64,000 nucleotides of DNA from Duganella margarita. Its GTDB lineage: Bacteria; Pseudomonadota; Gammaproteobacteria; Burkholderiales; Burkholderiaceae_D. Positions 43,961-52,816 of this stretch are shown here, piece after piece (positions within the stretch are counted from its first letter, which is position 1; every line of letters begins with the position of its first letter). The stretch lies in the NCBI RefSeq assembly GCF_009857535.1, contig NZ_WWCS01000013.1, positions 62,001-126,000 on the forward strand, in the 5' to 3' direction. A model generated the notes under the pieces. That model saw nothing but the letters and a program-made list of their open reading frames with translations, had not been told where the DNA came from and ran no database searches. The translations under genes and the position numbers were made by a program.

Positions 43961-45153
43961 AGAAGCTGATACTCGCGGTGGTGTTGGGTGGCGCTATGCA
44001 TGGCGCAATGGCGGCCGATCAGGGCTTGCTGGAGGCGGCGCGCGCGCAGCAGGCGCCGTTGCTGGCCACGCTGAAAGAGTTGGTGCTGATTGAATCCGGC
44101 AGCAGCGATACGGCCGGCGTGGCGCGCGTGGCCGATGTCAGCGCGCTGCGGTTGAAGGCGCTGGGTGCGGTGGTGGAGCGCAAGGACGGCATCGTCACCG
44201 GCCGCTTTACCGGCAAGGGAAGCAAGCGGCTGATGCTGATCGCGCATATGGATACGGTGTACCAGCCCGGCATCCTTGTCTCGCAGCCGTATCACGTGGA
44301 CGGCAACCGGGTGTATGGTCCCGGCATTGCGGATGACAAGAGTGGCATTGCGCTGATCCTGCACACCATCGAGATGCTGCATGCGCGCGGCTGGCGGGAT
44401 TATGCGCAGCTGACGGTGATCTTCAACCCGGACGAGGAAGTCGGTTCGCGCGCGTCCGGCGAATGGATCGCGACGCAGGCGGCGCAACATGACTTTGTGT
44501 TTTCGTGCGAGCCGAATGGTGCGCAGATGGAGGGCATTCTGCTGAGCGCCAGCGGCATCGCCACCGCGACCATGACGGTGCAAGGCCGCGCCGCGCACGC
44601 CGGCGTGGCGCCGAAGGTTGGCCGCAATACGCTGATCGAGCTGTCGCACCAGCTGCTGCAAACCCAGGATATCAATGTGCCGGGCGCGCAGTTGAACTGG
44701 ACACGCGCGAATGCCGGTCTGGTGACCAATCAGATTCCCGCCAGCGCCACCGCGCAGGGTGACGTACGCTTGAGTGCGACCGATGGCGCGCAGCGCCTGC
44801 AGCAGGCGCTCAGCGAGAAGGTGGCCAAGCCGCTGGTGGCGGATACCGTTACCACGGTGGCGATCGAGCAGGGACGGCCGCCGTTCATCGCCACCGATGC
44901 GGCGCGCGCCTGTGCGGTGAAGGCGCAGGCCATCTACGGTGAGATCGACCGCAAGCTGGCGCTGTATCCAGGCACCGGTGGCGGCACTGACGCCGGTTAC
45001 GCCAGCCGCGCCGGAACGGCTATCGTGCTGGAGGCTTTCGGCCTGGCCGGCGACGGCGTGCATGGCAAGGATGAATACATCACCATCGATTCGATTGTGC
45101 CGCGACTGTATCTGCTCAGCCGCATGATGCAGGAAGCAGGCGCTTCTCAGTAA
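43957..45153 (+). CDS. Secreted M20-family peptidase (glutamate carboxypeptidase-like)
   Basis: A 398-residue exported enzyme with signal MKKLILAVVLGGAMHGAMAA. Motifs are LMLIAHMDTVYQ (Zn His and Asp), YGPGIADDKSG (bridging Asp), NPDEEVGS (catalytic Glu and Zn), SCEPNGAQ and GTGGGTDAGYAS, with a final HGKDEY. It resembles carboxypeptidase G2-type enzymes that release C-terminal Glu or other residues. The ATG overlaps the previous stop (ATGA) and the TonB receptor follows 28 bases on, so the three genes form a peptide-processing and uptake operon. Confidence 0.93.
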   Translation: MKKLILAVVLGGAMHGAMAADQGLLEAARAQQAPLLATLKELVLIESGSSDTAGVARVADVSALRLKALGAVVERKDGIVTGRFTGKGSKRLMLIAHMDTVYQPGILVSQPYHVDGNRVYGPGIADDKSGIALILHTIEMLHARGWRDYAQLTVIFNPDEEVGSRASGEWIATQAAQHDFVFSCEPNGAQMEGILLSASGIATATMTVQGRAAHAGVAPKVGRNTLIELSHQLLQTQDINVPGAQLNWTRANAGLVTNQIPASATAQGDVRLSATDGAQRLQQALSEKVAKPLVADTVTTVAIEQGRPPFIATDAARACAVKAQAIYGEIDRKLALYPGTGGGTDAGYASRAGTAIVLEAFGLAGDGVHGKDEYITIDSIVPRLYLLSRMMQEAGASQ

Positions 45154-45165
45154 ATTCTCAGTAAA
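45144..45165. repeat. 11-bp perfect tandem duplication
   Basis: TTCTCAGTAAA occurs twice in direct succession (45144-45154, 45155-45165). It covers the stop codon of the M20 gene and the short gap before the TonB receptor, and looks like a recent slippage duplication. Confidence 0.9.
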
Positions 45166-45178
45166 GCTTCACCACTCA

Positions 45179-47929
45179 GTGATGTTCGCCGGTGGGCTGG
45201 CGGCGACGGCGGTGATCGCGCCAGCCATCGCGCAGGAGGACAGCGAGAAGATGCAGCGCGTGGAGGTGACCGGTTCGTCGGTCAAACGCGCCGATTCGGA
45301 GACCGCGCTGCCGGTGCAGATGATCAGCAAGCAGGATATCCAGCGCATCGGCGCCACGAGTACGGAGGGGCTGCTGGCGTCGATCGCATCGCTGTCGTCG
45401 GCGGGGGCGACGTCGAATGCGGCCGGGGCGTCGAGCGGCACCTTCGGGCTGTCGTCGATTTCGCTGCGCGGGCTGGGCGCGCAGCGCACGCTTGTGCTGG
45501 TCAATGGCCGCCGGCTGGCAGCGTTTGCGGGCGGCGGCGGGGCCACGGTCAACGTCAATGTGATTCCGCTGGCGGCGATTGAGCGCATCGAGGTGCTGAA
45601 GGATGGCGCGTCCGGCGTGTATGGCAGCGATGCGGTGGCCGGTGTGGTCAACTTCATTTTGTCGAAGAGCTTTGAGGGCATTGAGGTCAGTGGCGGCACT
45701 GGTTCGCCGACCACACATGGCGGCGGGCAGAATAACAAGGCGTCGGTGACCGGCGGCCTGGGGAATCTGGAGCGCGATGGCTACAGCGCGGTGGTGTCGG
45801 CGTCGTGGGAGAAGGAGAAGGCGCTGTTCGGGCGGGACCGCGATTACGCCAGGTCGGGTAACAATATGCCGTACTACGTATCCGGCGCGACGGGGCAGGG
45901 CAATATCGAGGGCGTGGTGATTCCGGGGGCTTATCCGAATGACCGTGGCCCAGGCTTTGGTGCGTCGCCGGCGACCGGCTATGGCAATCCGCTGGCGGCG
46001 CAGGGCAAGTGCGCGGATATCCAGATGTTCCAGAATCCGACGCCGAGCAGCAAGGGTGCGCCTTACTGCGCGTATGACAGCGCCTCGGCCACCAATCTGA
46101 TTCCGGCGCGTGAGCTGGGCAACCTGACCGGCAACCTGACTTTCAAGATCAACAACGACCATCAGTTGTTTGCCGATGCGCTGCTTTCGCGCAGCGTGGT
46201 GACCAATACCATACAGACCAGCCCTGTGCGGCGCAGTTTCCTGGTGGTGGACAGCGCGTTCGTCAAGCAGAAGGTTGATCCGTCGCTGATCCTTTATCCG
46301 AGTAATCCGGTATATCAGTCGATTGTGGTGCCTTATCTGACGGCGCAGGGTTTTACGTCGATCATTGGCCAGCCGCTGGCGATTACCAGCCGCGTGTTCG
46401 ATTTCGGGCCGCGCCAGTCGCGTGATGTGGCGACGCAGTCGCGCTTTGTCGGTGGCGCGCGCGGCACGGTGTGGGGGCAGGACTATGAGGTGGCGTTGAC
46501 GTCCAACCGCAGCAAGGTGTCGGGATCGCTGCCGTCCGGGTACTTCCTGCAGGTGGAGTATGCGAAGATCATCAACGATCCGGCCAATAACTGGAATCCG
46601 TGGGCGCCGGGCGGCGTGCAGACCGGCGCGCTGGCGGAGAAACTGAAGACGGCGCAGTACACCGGCAAGACCATCGACGGCTGGTCGGACAGTGATCTGA
46701 TCGACAGCAAAATCACCGGCGATATATTCAAACTCGATGGCCGCGCGGTGCAGTACGCGGCAGGCGCGCAGGCGCGGCATGAGAGCTACAAGATTTTGCC
46801 CAGCGCGGCGATTCTGAGCGGTGACGTCGGCGGCGCGGGCGGCGCGCTGGCGGTGGTGGATCGCAGCCGCACCATCCGTTCGGTATTCGGCGAAATCAAC
46901 GCGCCGTTGCTGAGCAGCGTGGAGGCCAATCTGGCGCTGCGCAACGACCATTACAACGATGTCGGTTCGTCGACCAATTACAAGGCCAGCCTGCGCTGGC
47001 AGCCGGTGCGCAGTTTGCTGTTGCGCGGCTCGACGGGCAGCGGCTTCCGCGCGCCGACGCTGAGCGATCTGTGGACGCCGCAGGTGCTGGGCACCACGGT
47101 GGCGTTCAGCGACCCGAAGACGGGCCAGAGTTCATTGCAGGTGAATGGCCTCACCGGCGGTAATTCGCAGCTGAAGCCGGAGGAGTCGCGCCAGGCGTCG
47201 GTGGGCGTGGTGTGGTCGCCGGCCAGCTGGCTGAACGCGGGCGTGGACTGGTTCCGCATCAAGGTCAGCGACATCCTGGCGACGCCGTCGGCGCAGGAGG
47301 TGGTTTCGCGCTACCGCGCCGGCGATCCGGCGTATGCCAATCTGGTGGTCCTGAACGGCAACGATATCGATCTGGTCAAGACGGTGCTGGCGAATACCGG
47401 CAACGCCACGGTGCAGGGCGCGGATGTGTTCATCACCAGCCGCCAGGCTTTCGGTCCGGGCAAGCTGGATGTGGCGCTGAACGGCACGTATATGGACAAG
47501 TTCGATCAGACCAGTCCGGGCGGCGTGCTGTCGCACAAGGTGGGCACGCTGGTGGACAGCAAGGGCACGCCGGTGATCGGCGCCGATGCCGGCGGCGTGG
47601 TGCTGCGCTGGAAGCACACGCTGAATGCGACCTGGACCCAGGGCGCGCTGGCCACCACGCTGATCCAGAACTACCGCGCGCGTTACGAGGCGGCGCATGA
47701 TCTGCTGGGGCAGCGGGTGTTCATGGGGGCGATGGCGACCTACGACGCCAATATCGCGTGGCGTGGCTTGAAGAACACCACGCTGACGCTGGGCGTGCGC
47801 AATCTGTTCGATCGCCAGCCGCAGACGTTCGTGCCGGTGGCGGCGCAGTTCCAGTATGGCTATGACGTCAGCACCTACGATCCGCGCGGGCGCTTCGTGT
47901 ACGTCAACGCCAGCTACGCCTTCCGCTAG
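45179..47929 (+). CDS. TonB-dependent receptor with an unusually short signal peptide
   Basis: A 916-residue receptor. The hydrophobic signal core (MFAGGLAATAVIAPAIAQ) follows the start codon directly with no basic n-region. Then come a TonB box region (QRVEVTGSSVKR), a plug domain (SISLRGLGAQRTLVLVNGRR, then VIPLAAIERIEVLKDGASGV and YGSDAVAGVVNFIL) and a barrel ending NASYAFR. Candidate starts are GTG at 45179 and ATG at 45182, neither with a ribosome site. The substrate is probably peptides, because two M20 peptidase genes precede it in the operon. Confidence 0.92.
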   Translation: MMFAGGLAATAVIAPAIAQEDSEKMQRVEVTGSSVKRADSETALPVQMISKQDIQRIGATSTEGLLASIASLSSAGATSNAAGASSGTFGLSSISLRGLGAQRTLVLVNGRRLAAFAGGGGATVNVNVIPLAAIERIEVLKDGASGVYGSDAVAGVVNFILSKSFEGIEVSGGTGSPTTHGGGQNNKASVTGGLGNLERDGYSAVVSASWEKEKALFGRDRDYARSGNNMPYYVSGATGQGNIEGVVIPGAYPNDRGPGFGASPATGYGNPLAAQGKCADIQMFQNPTPSSKGAPYCAYDSASATNLIPARELGNLTGNLTFKINNDHQLFADALLSRSVVTNTIQTSPVRRSFLVVDSAFVKQKVDPSLILYPSNPVYQSIVVPYLTAQGFTSIIGQPLAITSRVFDFGPRQSRDVATQSRFVGGARGTVWGQDYEVALTSNRSKVSGSLPSGYFLQVEYAKIINDPANNWNPWAPGGVQTGALAEKLKTAQYTGKTIDGWSDSDLIDSKITGDIFKLDGRAVQYAAGAQARHESYKILPSAAILSGDVGGAGGALAVVDRSRTIRSVFGEINAPLLSSVEANLALRNDHYNDVGSSTNYKASLRWQPVRSLLLRGSTGSGFRAPTLSDLWTPQVLGTTVAFSDPKTGQSSLQVNGLTGGNSQLKPEESRQASVGVVWSPASWLNAGVDWFRIKVSDILATPSAQEVVSRYRAGDPAYANLVVLNGNDIDLVKTVLANTGNATVQGADVFITSRQAFGPGKLDVALNGTYMDKFDQTSPGGVLSHKVGTLVDSKGTPVIGADAGGVVLRWKHTLNATWTQGALATTLIQNYRARYEAAHDLLGQRVFMGAMATYDANIAWRGLKNTTLTLGVRNLFDRQPQTFVPVAAQFQYGYDVSTYDPRGRFVYVNASYAFR

Positions 47930-48489
47930 GCGGTGGCGCCGCTGGGGTAGATGCGGCTGCGGATCGGCCGCAGTTCCGGCCGCGAGGCGGCGTTGTCGTC
48001 GTCCTGCGCCAGGAACTTGCTGCCGATTTCGAACCACTCTTCGCTGGAGATGACTTTTTGCGCCAGCGGCAGCAGTTCCTGCTCTTCCTTGTCGAGGCGC
48101 TTGAGCAGGTTCTGGCAATACAGGTCGATGGTCTTGCACAGGAAATTGCCCTGCGAGGCGCTGCGGCGCATGGCGCGGCGCAGGCAGCGGTAGACGGCGT
48201 TGAGCATGGCGCTGCCGCGCTTGCTCAGCGATTCGAGGTCGTTCATCAGCGGCGCGCAATTCGGTTCGGCGGCGCGCACGGCCGGCATGAGGCAGGCTTC
48301 CACTTTGCGCTGGTGGCGCGCTTCGGCAAAGCTGGTCAGTTCCTTGAGCTGGGATTCAATGAACACAGGGTCGATTTCCTGGGGCCGGCGGGCGATGGTC
48401 TGCACGTACTGCAGCAGCCGCGAGATGAAGTGGCGTTCTTTCTTCTGTTCGATGGAGAGTGTCAACAAGACATAGGTGGCAGTAAGCAT
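47926..48489 (-). CDS. Hemerythrin-like helical protein
   Basis: A 187-residue all-helical protein. Spacing of conserved residues recalls hemerythrin HHE domains: EARHQRKVEACLMPAV (His-x3-Glu) and DLYCQNLLKRLDKEEQELLP (KEEQELLP tail). However, the position where the second His pair is expected holds Leu/Arg, so a normal di-iron site is doubtful. The start chosen is the ATG at 48489 (MLTATYVLL), preceded by GGGAA. It overlaps the end of the convergent TonB receptor by four bases. Function is unknown. Confidence 0.65.
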   Translation of the reverse strand: MLTATYVLLTLSIEQKKERHFISRLLQYVQTIARRPQEIDPVFIESQLKELTSFAEARHQRKVEACLMPAVRAAEPNCAPLMNDLESLSKRGSAMLNAVYRCLRRAMRRSASQGNFLCKTIDLYCQNLLKRLDKEEQELLPLAQKVISSEEWFEIGSKFLAQDDDNAASRPELRPIRSRIYPSGATA

Positions 48490-48841
48490 AGCGTTTCCCG
48501 TAGTTCCGTGTGACGTCGGCTGCGCGGAGGTCGTCGCAGAGGAGCCGACACGCCCGAGGTTCAAGCTGCTACCTTAGCGTGATAAACGGGCTCATACAAC
48601 GCCGATTTACAATTGTTCACAACTAGTTGTGAGGCAATACAATGCGATGCATTACCGGCGGGGAAAACGAATTGCGCACACGTCAGGCCGGCGGAGAACG
48701 CGCGCTTTTCACTTGGCTGCGAGGTAGATTATGCCCTGTTTCGTCACGCGAAAATACGCCATTTCTTGCACGTTACAATAATTTTTTCTATCGGTTGCGG
48801 CCGCTTTTGGCCGCAACCTCAATGCTGCATTGCGGCATCGC
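48490..48841. other. 352-base intergenic region with a perfect palindrome and a hairpin
   Basis: No convincing gene is seen here. The region is more AT-rich than its surroundings. It holds a perfect 16-base palindrome TCACAACTAGTTGTGA at 48617-48632, of regulator-operator form, and a 10-bp hairpin (GGTTGCGGCC, loop GCTTTT) at 48793-48818 just past the SDR stop. The hairpin lacks a T-run on the minus strand, so it is a weak terminator candidate. Short open frames on the plus strand have no ribosome site or recognisable content. The palindrome lies about 130 bases upstream of the hemerythrin-like gene and could control it. Confidence 0.6.
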
Positions 48842-49549
48842 TCAGGCGCGTGGGGCGCCCAGGTAGAAGGCGCGCGGGGCGGCGAAGCTGGCGCGCACTT
48901 GTTTGGAGACGTCGTCGGTCAGCGCTTCGTCGGCGCCGGCTTCCAGCGCGGTGAAGATGGCGCTGGCGATGTCGGCCGGCTTTGATTTCGGGGCGTCGAC
49001 GCCGGCCGTCATGTCGGTGTCCATGTAGCCCATGTGGGCGCCCACCACCTGCGTGTTCTGGGCGGCCAGTTCGCCGCGCAGGCCGTTGGTCAGGGCCCAG
49101 GCGGCGGCCTTGGAGGCGCTGTAGGTGCCGGTGGTCGGGAAGCTGGCCCAGCTCAGCGCCGACAGGATGTTGATGATGGCGCCGCCGCCGTTGCGGCCCA
49201 GTACCGGGGCGAAGGCGTTGCTCAGCGCCAGCGGGCCGAAGAAGTTGGCTTCCAGTTCGGCGCGGGCTGCTTCGGTGGCGTCGGCGCGGATCACGCCGCC
49301 CACCACGTGGATGCCGGCGTTGTTAATCAGGACGGTCAGGTCGGGGATGGCTTGCACGGCGGCGGCGATGTCGGCGGCGTTGGTCACGTCCAGCTTGATC
49401 GGCGTGGCGCCGGCGATATCCACGGTTTCCGGTTTGCGGGCGGCAGCGTAGACTTTGCGGGCGCCGGCTTTGACGGCGGCTTCGGCCAGGGCTTTGCCCA
49501 AGCCACGGTTGGCGCCAGTAACGAGGACGACGGAGTCTTTGAGATTCAT
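48842..49549 (-). CDS. Short-chain dehydrogenase/reductase (TetR-controlled)
   Basis: A 235-residue SDR. Motifs are TGANRGLG (cofactor), NNAG, the catalytic Ser in NILSALSWAS and TYSASK (Tyr/Lys). The substrate is unknown. It lies 69 bases downstream of the TetR gene on the same strand and has its own copy of the operator ATGACCGGTCAT at 49585-49596, 36 bases before its start. This suggests a TetR-repressed detoxification or redox enzyme. Confidence 0.92.
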   Translation of the reverse strand: MNLKDSVVLVTGANRGLGKALAEAAVKAGARKVYAAARKPETVDIAGATPIKLDVTNAADIAAAVQAIPDLTVLINNAGIHVVGGVIRADATEAARAELEANFFGPLALSNAFAPVLGRNGGGAIINILSALSWASFPTTGTYSASKAAAWALTNGLRGELAAQNTQVVGAHMGYMDTDMTAGVDAPKSKPADIASAIFTALEAGADEALTDDVSKQVRASFAAPRAFYLGAPRA

Positions 49550-49584
49550 GGTGGTTCCTTTCGAGTGGTTTAATTAACTACAAT

Positions 49585-49596
49585 ATGACCGGTCAT
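49585..49596. promoter_or_regulatory. TetR-type operator before the SDR gene
   Basis: ATGACCGGTCAT is a perfect 12-base palindrome inside AATATGACCGGTCATCTTAA. The same sequence, with one base changed, precedes the tetR gene at 50207-50218. The shared site implies that the TetR protein controls both genes. Confidence 0.8.
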
Positions 49597-49618
49597 CTTA
49601 AAAATGGCCGAAAAAAAA

Positions 49619-50197
49619 TCAGTGCAGGATGTTGCTCATTACCAGGCGGACAAAACGGTCCAGCGGGATGCGGCTCTGCTCGGCTTTGGCGCGCAATACC
49701 GCGCCTTGCCAGGCGTCGTTGATGAACGCGGCCAGGTCGGCGGCCGGCATCTGGTTGCCGATGCTGCCGTCCTGCTGGCCTTCGGCGATCACCGCCGCCA
49801 GGCTGTCGGCTCCGGCCGCAAACGCCTGCTGCATGGCGCCGCGCATGGCCGGGATCTGGTTGGACAATTCGGTGCTGAAATTGCCCAGCAGGCAGCCGCT
49901 GTGAAAGTCATTGGCGGCGTTGGCGGCGATCATGCCATCGAAATACTGTTGCAGCCGGACCGTCGGTGCCAGGCTGCGCTCGTGCAGCACGGCGGCGATG
50001 GCGGCCACGGCGGCCAGGTAACGTTGTAATACTTCCATCCCCAGCGCTTCCTTGCTGGTAAAGTGGTTGTAGAACGAGCCTTTCGGCACCCCGGCAGCGT
50101 CGGTGATGTCTTGTACGCTGGTGGCGTTGAACCCTTTGCTGTGCAGCAGGGTCACGCTGGTGGTGAGGATTTGCTCTTTAACGTTTGCTTTGGCCAT
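49619..50197 (-). CDS. TetR-family transcriptional repressor
   Basis: A 192-residue regulator with the TetR helix-turn-helix (GFNATSVQDITDAAGVPKGS, then FYNHFTSKEALG) and a C-terminal ligand domain with FHSGCLLGNFSTEL of the AcrR/YjdC-like group. The Cys in SGCLLG could sense electrophiles, but that is a guess. An operator copy lies just upstream (50207-50218), so it is likely autoregulated, and another lies before the SDR gene it probably controls. Confidence 0.93.
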   Translation of the reverse strand: MAKANVKEQILTTSVTLLHSKGFNATSVQDITDAAGVPKGSFYNHFTSKEALGMEVLQRYLAAVAAIAAVLHERSLAPTVRLQQYFDGMIAANAANDFHSGCLLGNFSTELSNQIPAMRGAMQQAFAAGADSLAAVIAEGQQDGSIGNQMPAADLAAFINDAWQGAVLRAKAEQSRIPLDRFVRLVMSNILH

Positions 50198-50206
50198 GTG
50201 CGTAAT

Positions 50207-50218
50207 ATGACCGGTCGT
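50207..50218. promoter_or_regulatory. TetR-type operator before the tetR gene
   Basis: ATGACCGGTCGT, set in AATATGACCGGTCGTCTTAA, differs by one base from the site before the SDR gene. It is nine bases upstream of the tetR start, fitting autorepression. Confidence 0.8.
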
Positions 50219-50295
50219 CTTAAATAAGTCAACGCTTTTTTTGCTATGAAACTGATAGTATATGAAAGTCAGTTACTTTCTTTGGAGGAGAAGCA

Positions 50296-50547
50296 ATGAA
50301 GGCAGTTGTGTTGAGCGGTGTGTGTCTGGTGCTGGCGGCGTGCGCGTCGCAGCCTGAGGTGGCGGTCGATCCGGCGGCGCCGGCGACGGCGGAAGTCAAG
50401 TGCAAGCCGAACCGTTCGGACGATGCGCCGACCGGCAGCTCGATCAAGCGGCGCGATTGCGCGCCCGGCAATGGCGTGCAGAACGTCAACGCCGAAGAGT
50501 TGCTGGAGCAGCGCCGCTTCACCATGCCGACCGGCGTCAACCGCTAA
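50296..50547 (+). CDS. Small lipoprotein of unknown function
   Basis: An 83-residue lipoprotein with signal MKAVVLSGVCLVLAACASQP (lipobox LAAC). The mature part is short and polar, with two Cys (KCKPNRSDDAPTGSSIKRRD, then CAPGNGVQ) that could form a disulfide. A strong ribosome site (GGAGGAG) precedes the ATG. I do not recognise the family. It stands alone, 126 bases before the next gene. Confidence 0.8.
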   Translation: MKAVVLSGVCLVLAACASQPEVAVDPAAPATAEVKCKPNRSDDAPTGSSIKRRDCAPGNGVQNVNAEELLEQRRFTMPTGVNR

Positions 50548-50673
50548 GCGTGCAGGTTAAGTAGCGTAAAGTAACAATTTCCTGAGGATATGTCGCAGCA
50601 GGCGGCGCTCTTGGTATGATTCCCGATGCCCGGCCACAAGCTGGTATATTTTTTATAACATCGGAGAGACCGA

Positions 50674-52731
50674 ATGAGATTCCCCTTGCTGCTGCTGGGC
50701 GCCGCCATGGCGTCCAGTGCGATGGCCGCGCCGCGCGGTTTCACTGTCGAAGACATGGTCAAGATGGAGCGGGTCGGCAACCCGGTGCTGTCACCGGACG
50801 CCACCCGCGTGGTGTACACCGTGCGCACCACCGACCTCGACAAGAACCGCGGCAATACCCAGCTGTATCTGCTCGACCTGCGCCATCCGCAGGCTGCGCC
50901 CGTGCGCCTGACCCAGGCCGCCGCCAGCAGCGCGGACCCGGAATGGGCGCCGAACGGCGAGGCGATTTATTTCCTGTCGGGCCGCTCCGGTTCGTCGCAG
51001 GTATGGCGTCTGCCGCTGGCCGGCGGCGAGGCAAGCAAGGTGACCGATCTGCCGCTGGACGTCGATAATTTCCGGCTGTCGCCGCAGGGCGACCGTTTGC
51101 TGTTCAGCATGGCCGTGTTCCGCGATTGCGCCGATCTGGCGTGCACCAGGCAGCGCCTGGACGAGCAGGCCAAGGTCAAGGCCAGCGGCAAGGTGTTCGA
51201 CAAGCTGTTCGTGCGCCACTGGGATACCTGGGCCGATGGCCGCAACAATGTGCTGTATTCGGCGCCGATCGACGCCAGCGGCAAGGTCAGCGTGCAGCCG
51301 GTCAGCCTGACCGGCAAGCTGGACGGCGATGTGCCGTCCAAACCGTTCGGCGACCATGACGAATATCACTTCAGCCCGGACGGCAAGACGGTGGCCTTCT
51401 CGGCCCGCATCGCCGGCCGCACCGAGGCGTGGTCGACCAACTTCGATGTCTATACGGTGCCGGCTACCGGCGGCGAGATCAAGGATCTGACCGAAGACAA
51501 TAAGGCGTGGGACGCCAAGGCGATTTATTCGCCGGACGGCAAGACGCTGGCCTATGTGGCGATGGACAAGCCGACCTTCGAGGCGGACCGCTTCCACCTG
51601 GTGCTGATTGATGTCGCCAGCGGCAAGAAGCGCACCGTGGCTGACAGCTGGGACCGCTCGATTGCGGACTACCGCTGGACCCCGGACAGCAAGGCCATCC
51701 TGGCCACCGCCGACGATGTCGGCCAACACCGTCTGTTCTCGATCGATGCCGCCAGCGGCAAGGTGACGGCGCTGACCGGCCAGGGCTATGTGGCCGGCTT
51801 CGATGTGGCGCGCGACACCATCGTGATGGCGCAGGCCAATCTGGCGGCAGGGGCGCAGCTGTTCAAGTTCAAGCTCGGTGCATCGGGCGAGAAGGCTGCC
51901 CAACTGACCCATCTGAACGAAGCGGCGCTGGCCGACGTCAAATTTGGCGAGTACGAGCAGTTCTCGTTCACCGGCGCCAATGGCGAGACCGTTTATGGTC
52001 ACGTGATGAAGCCGTGGAATGCGCAGCCGGGCCAGAAATATCCGATCGCCTTCCTGGTGCACGGCGGCCCGCAGGGCAGCTTCGGCAACTCGTGGAGCTA
52101 TCGCTGGAATCCGCAGGTGTATGCGGGCGCCGGCTATGCGACGGTGTTTATCGATTTCCACGGCTCGACCGGCTATGGCCAGAAGTTCACCGATTCAATC
52201 AGCGGCGACTGGGGCGGCAAGCCGCTGGAAGATTTGCAGAAGGGCCTGGCGGCGGCGGTGGCGAAATATCCATGGCTGGACCGCGAGAACAGCTGTGCCC
52301 TGGGTGCGTCGTACGGCGGCTTCATGATGAACTGGATCCAGGGTAACTGGTCGGATGGCTTCAAGTGCATCGTCAATCACGACGGCGTGTTCGATGCGCG
52401 CGGCATGGCTTACTCGACCGAGGAGATCTGGTTCACCGAGTGGGAAAACGGCGGCGCGTATTACGATGTGCCGGAGCTGCACGAGAAGTTCAACCCGGCG
52501 CTGAAGGTGAAGAACTGGAAAACGCCGATGCTGGTGGTGCAGGGCGATCTGGACTTCCGCATTCCGACCACGCAGGGTCTGGGCGCGTTTACCGCGTTGC
52601 AGCGCCGTGGCATTCCGAGCAAGTTGCTGTTCTTCCCGGATGAGAACCACTGGGTGCTGAAGCCGGCCAACTCGGTGCTGTGGCATCACACGGTGATCGA
52701 CTGGCTGGATACCTATACCAAGAAAAAATAA
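50674..52731 (+). CDS. Secreted S9-family peptidase (dipeptidyl-peptidase 5 / acylaminoacyl-peptidase-like)
   Basis: A 685-residue exported serine peptidase: signal MRFPLLLLGAAMASSAMAAP, an N-terminal beta-propeller with repeated SPDG/SPDATR motifs and a C-terminal alpha/beta hydrolase. The nucleophile is in GASYGGFMMN, the Asp in QGDLDFRIP and the His in DENHWVLKP. It probably trims peptides in the periplasm. A BIME-like repeat and then the M1 aminopeptidase gene follow on the same strand, so the two are likely functional partners. Confidence 0.93.
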   Translation: MRFPLLLLGAAMASSAMAAPRGFTVEDMVKMERVGNPVLSPDATRVVYTVRTTDLDKNRGNTQLYLLDLRHPQAAPVRLTQAAASSADPEWAPNGEAIYFLSGRSGSSQVWRLPLAGGEASKVTDLPLDVDNFRLSPQGDRLLFSMAVFRDCADLACTRQRLDEQAKVKASGKVFDKLFVRHWDTWADGRNNVLYSAPIDASGKVSVQPVSLTGKLDGDVPSKPFGDHDEYHFSPDGKTVAFSARIAGRTEAWSTNFDVYTVPATGGEIKDLTEDNKAWDAKAIYSPDGKTLAYVAMDKPTFEADRFHLVLIDVASGKKRTVADSWDRSIADYRWTPDSKAILATADDVGQHRLFSIDAASGKVTALTGQGYVAGFDVARDTIVMAQANLAAGAQLFKFKLGASGEKAAQLTHLNEAALADVKFGEYEQFSFTGANGETVYGHVMKPWNAQPGQKYPIAFLVHGGPQGSFGNSWSYRWNPQVYAGAGYATVFIDFHGSTGYGQKFTDSISGDWGGKPLEDLQKGLAAAVAKYPWLDRENSCALGASYGGFMMNWIQGNWSDGFKCIVNHDGVFDARGMAYSTEEIWFTEWENGGAYYDVPELHEKFNPALKVKNWKTPMLVVQGDLDFRIPTTQGLGAFTALQRRGIPSKLLFFPDENHWVLKPANSVLWHHTVIDWLDTYTKKK

Positions 52732-52735
52732 CCAA

Positions 52736-52798
52736 CGTCATTCCCGCGTACGCGGGAATCCATGCTGAGTATGGGCTCCCGCTTGCGCGGGAGCGACG
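52736..52798. repeat. REP/BIME-like element, second copy
   Basis: This element begins CGTCATTCCCGCGTACGCGG, continues to GAATCCATG and ends with an inverted, partly diverged arm (CTCCCGCTTGCGCGGGAG). It is the same family as 19121-19200. It lies just after the stop of the S9 gene and 18 bases before the M1 gene, so it can form stable mRNA structure between two co-directional peptidase genes. Confidence 0.8.
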
Positions 52799-52816
52799 AC
52801 GATTTCGGGAGAGTCA

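Noticed and set aside
48613..48954. Short plus-strand open frames in the gap before the SDR gene
   Set aside because: No ribosome site, no recognisable content, and they run into the antisense of the SDR gene.
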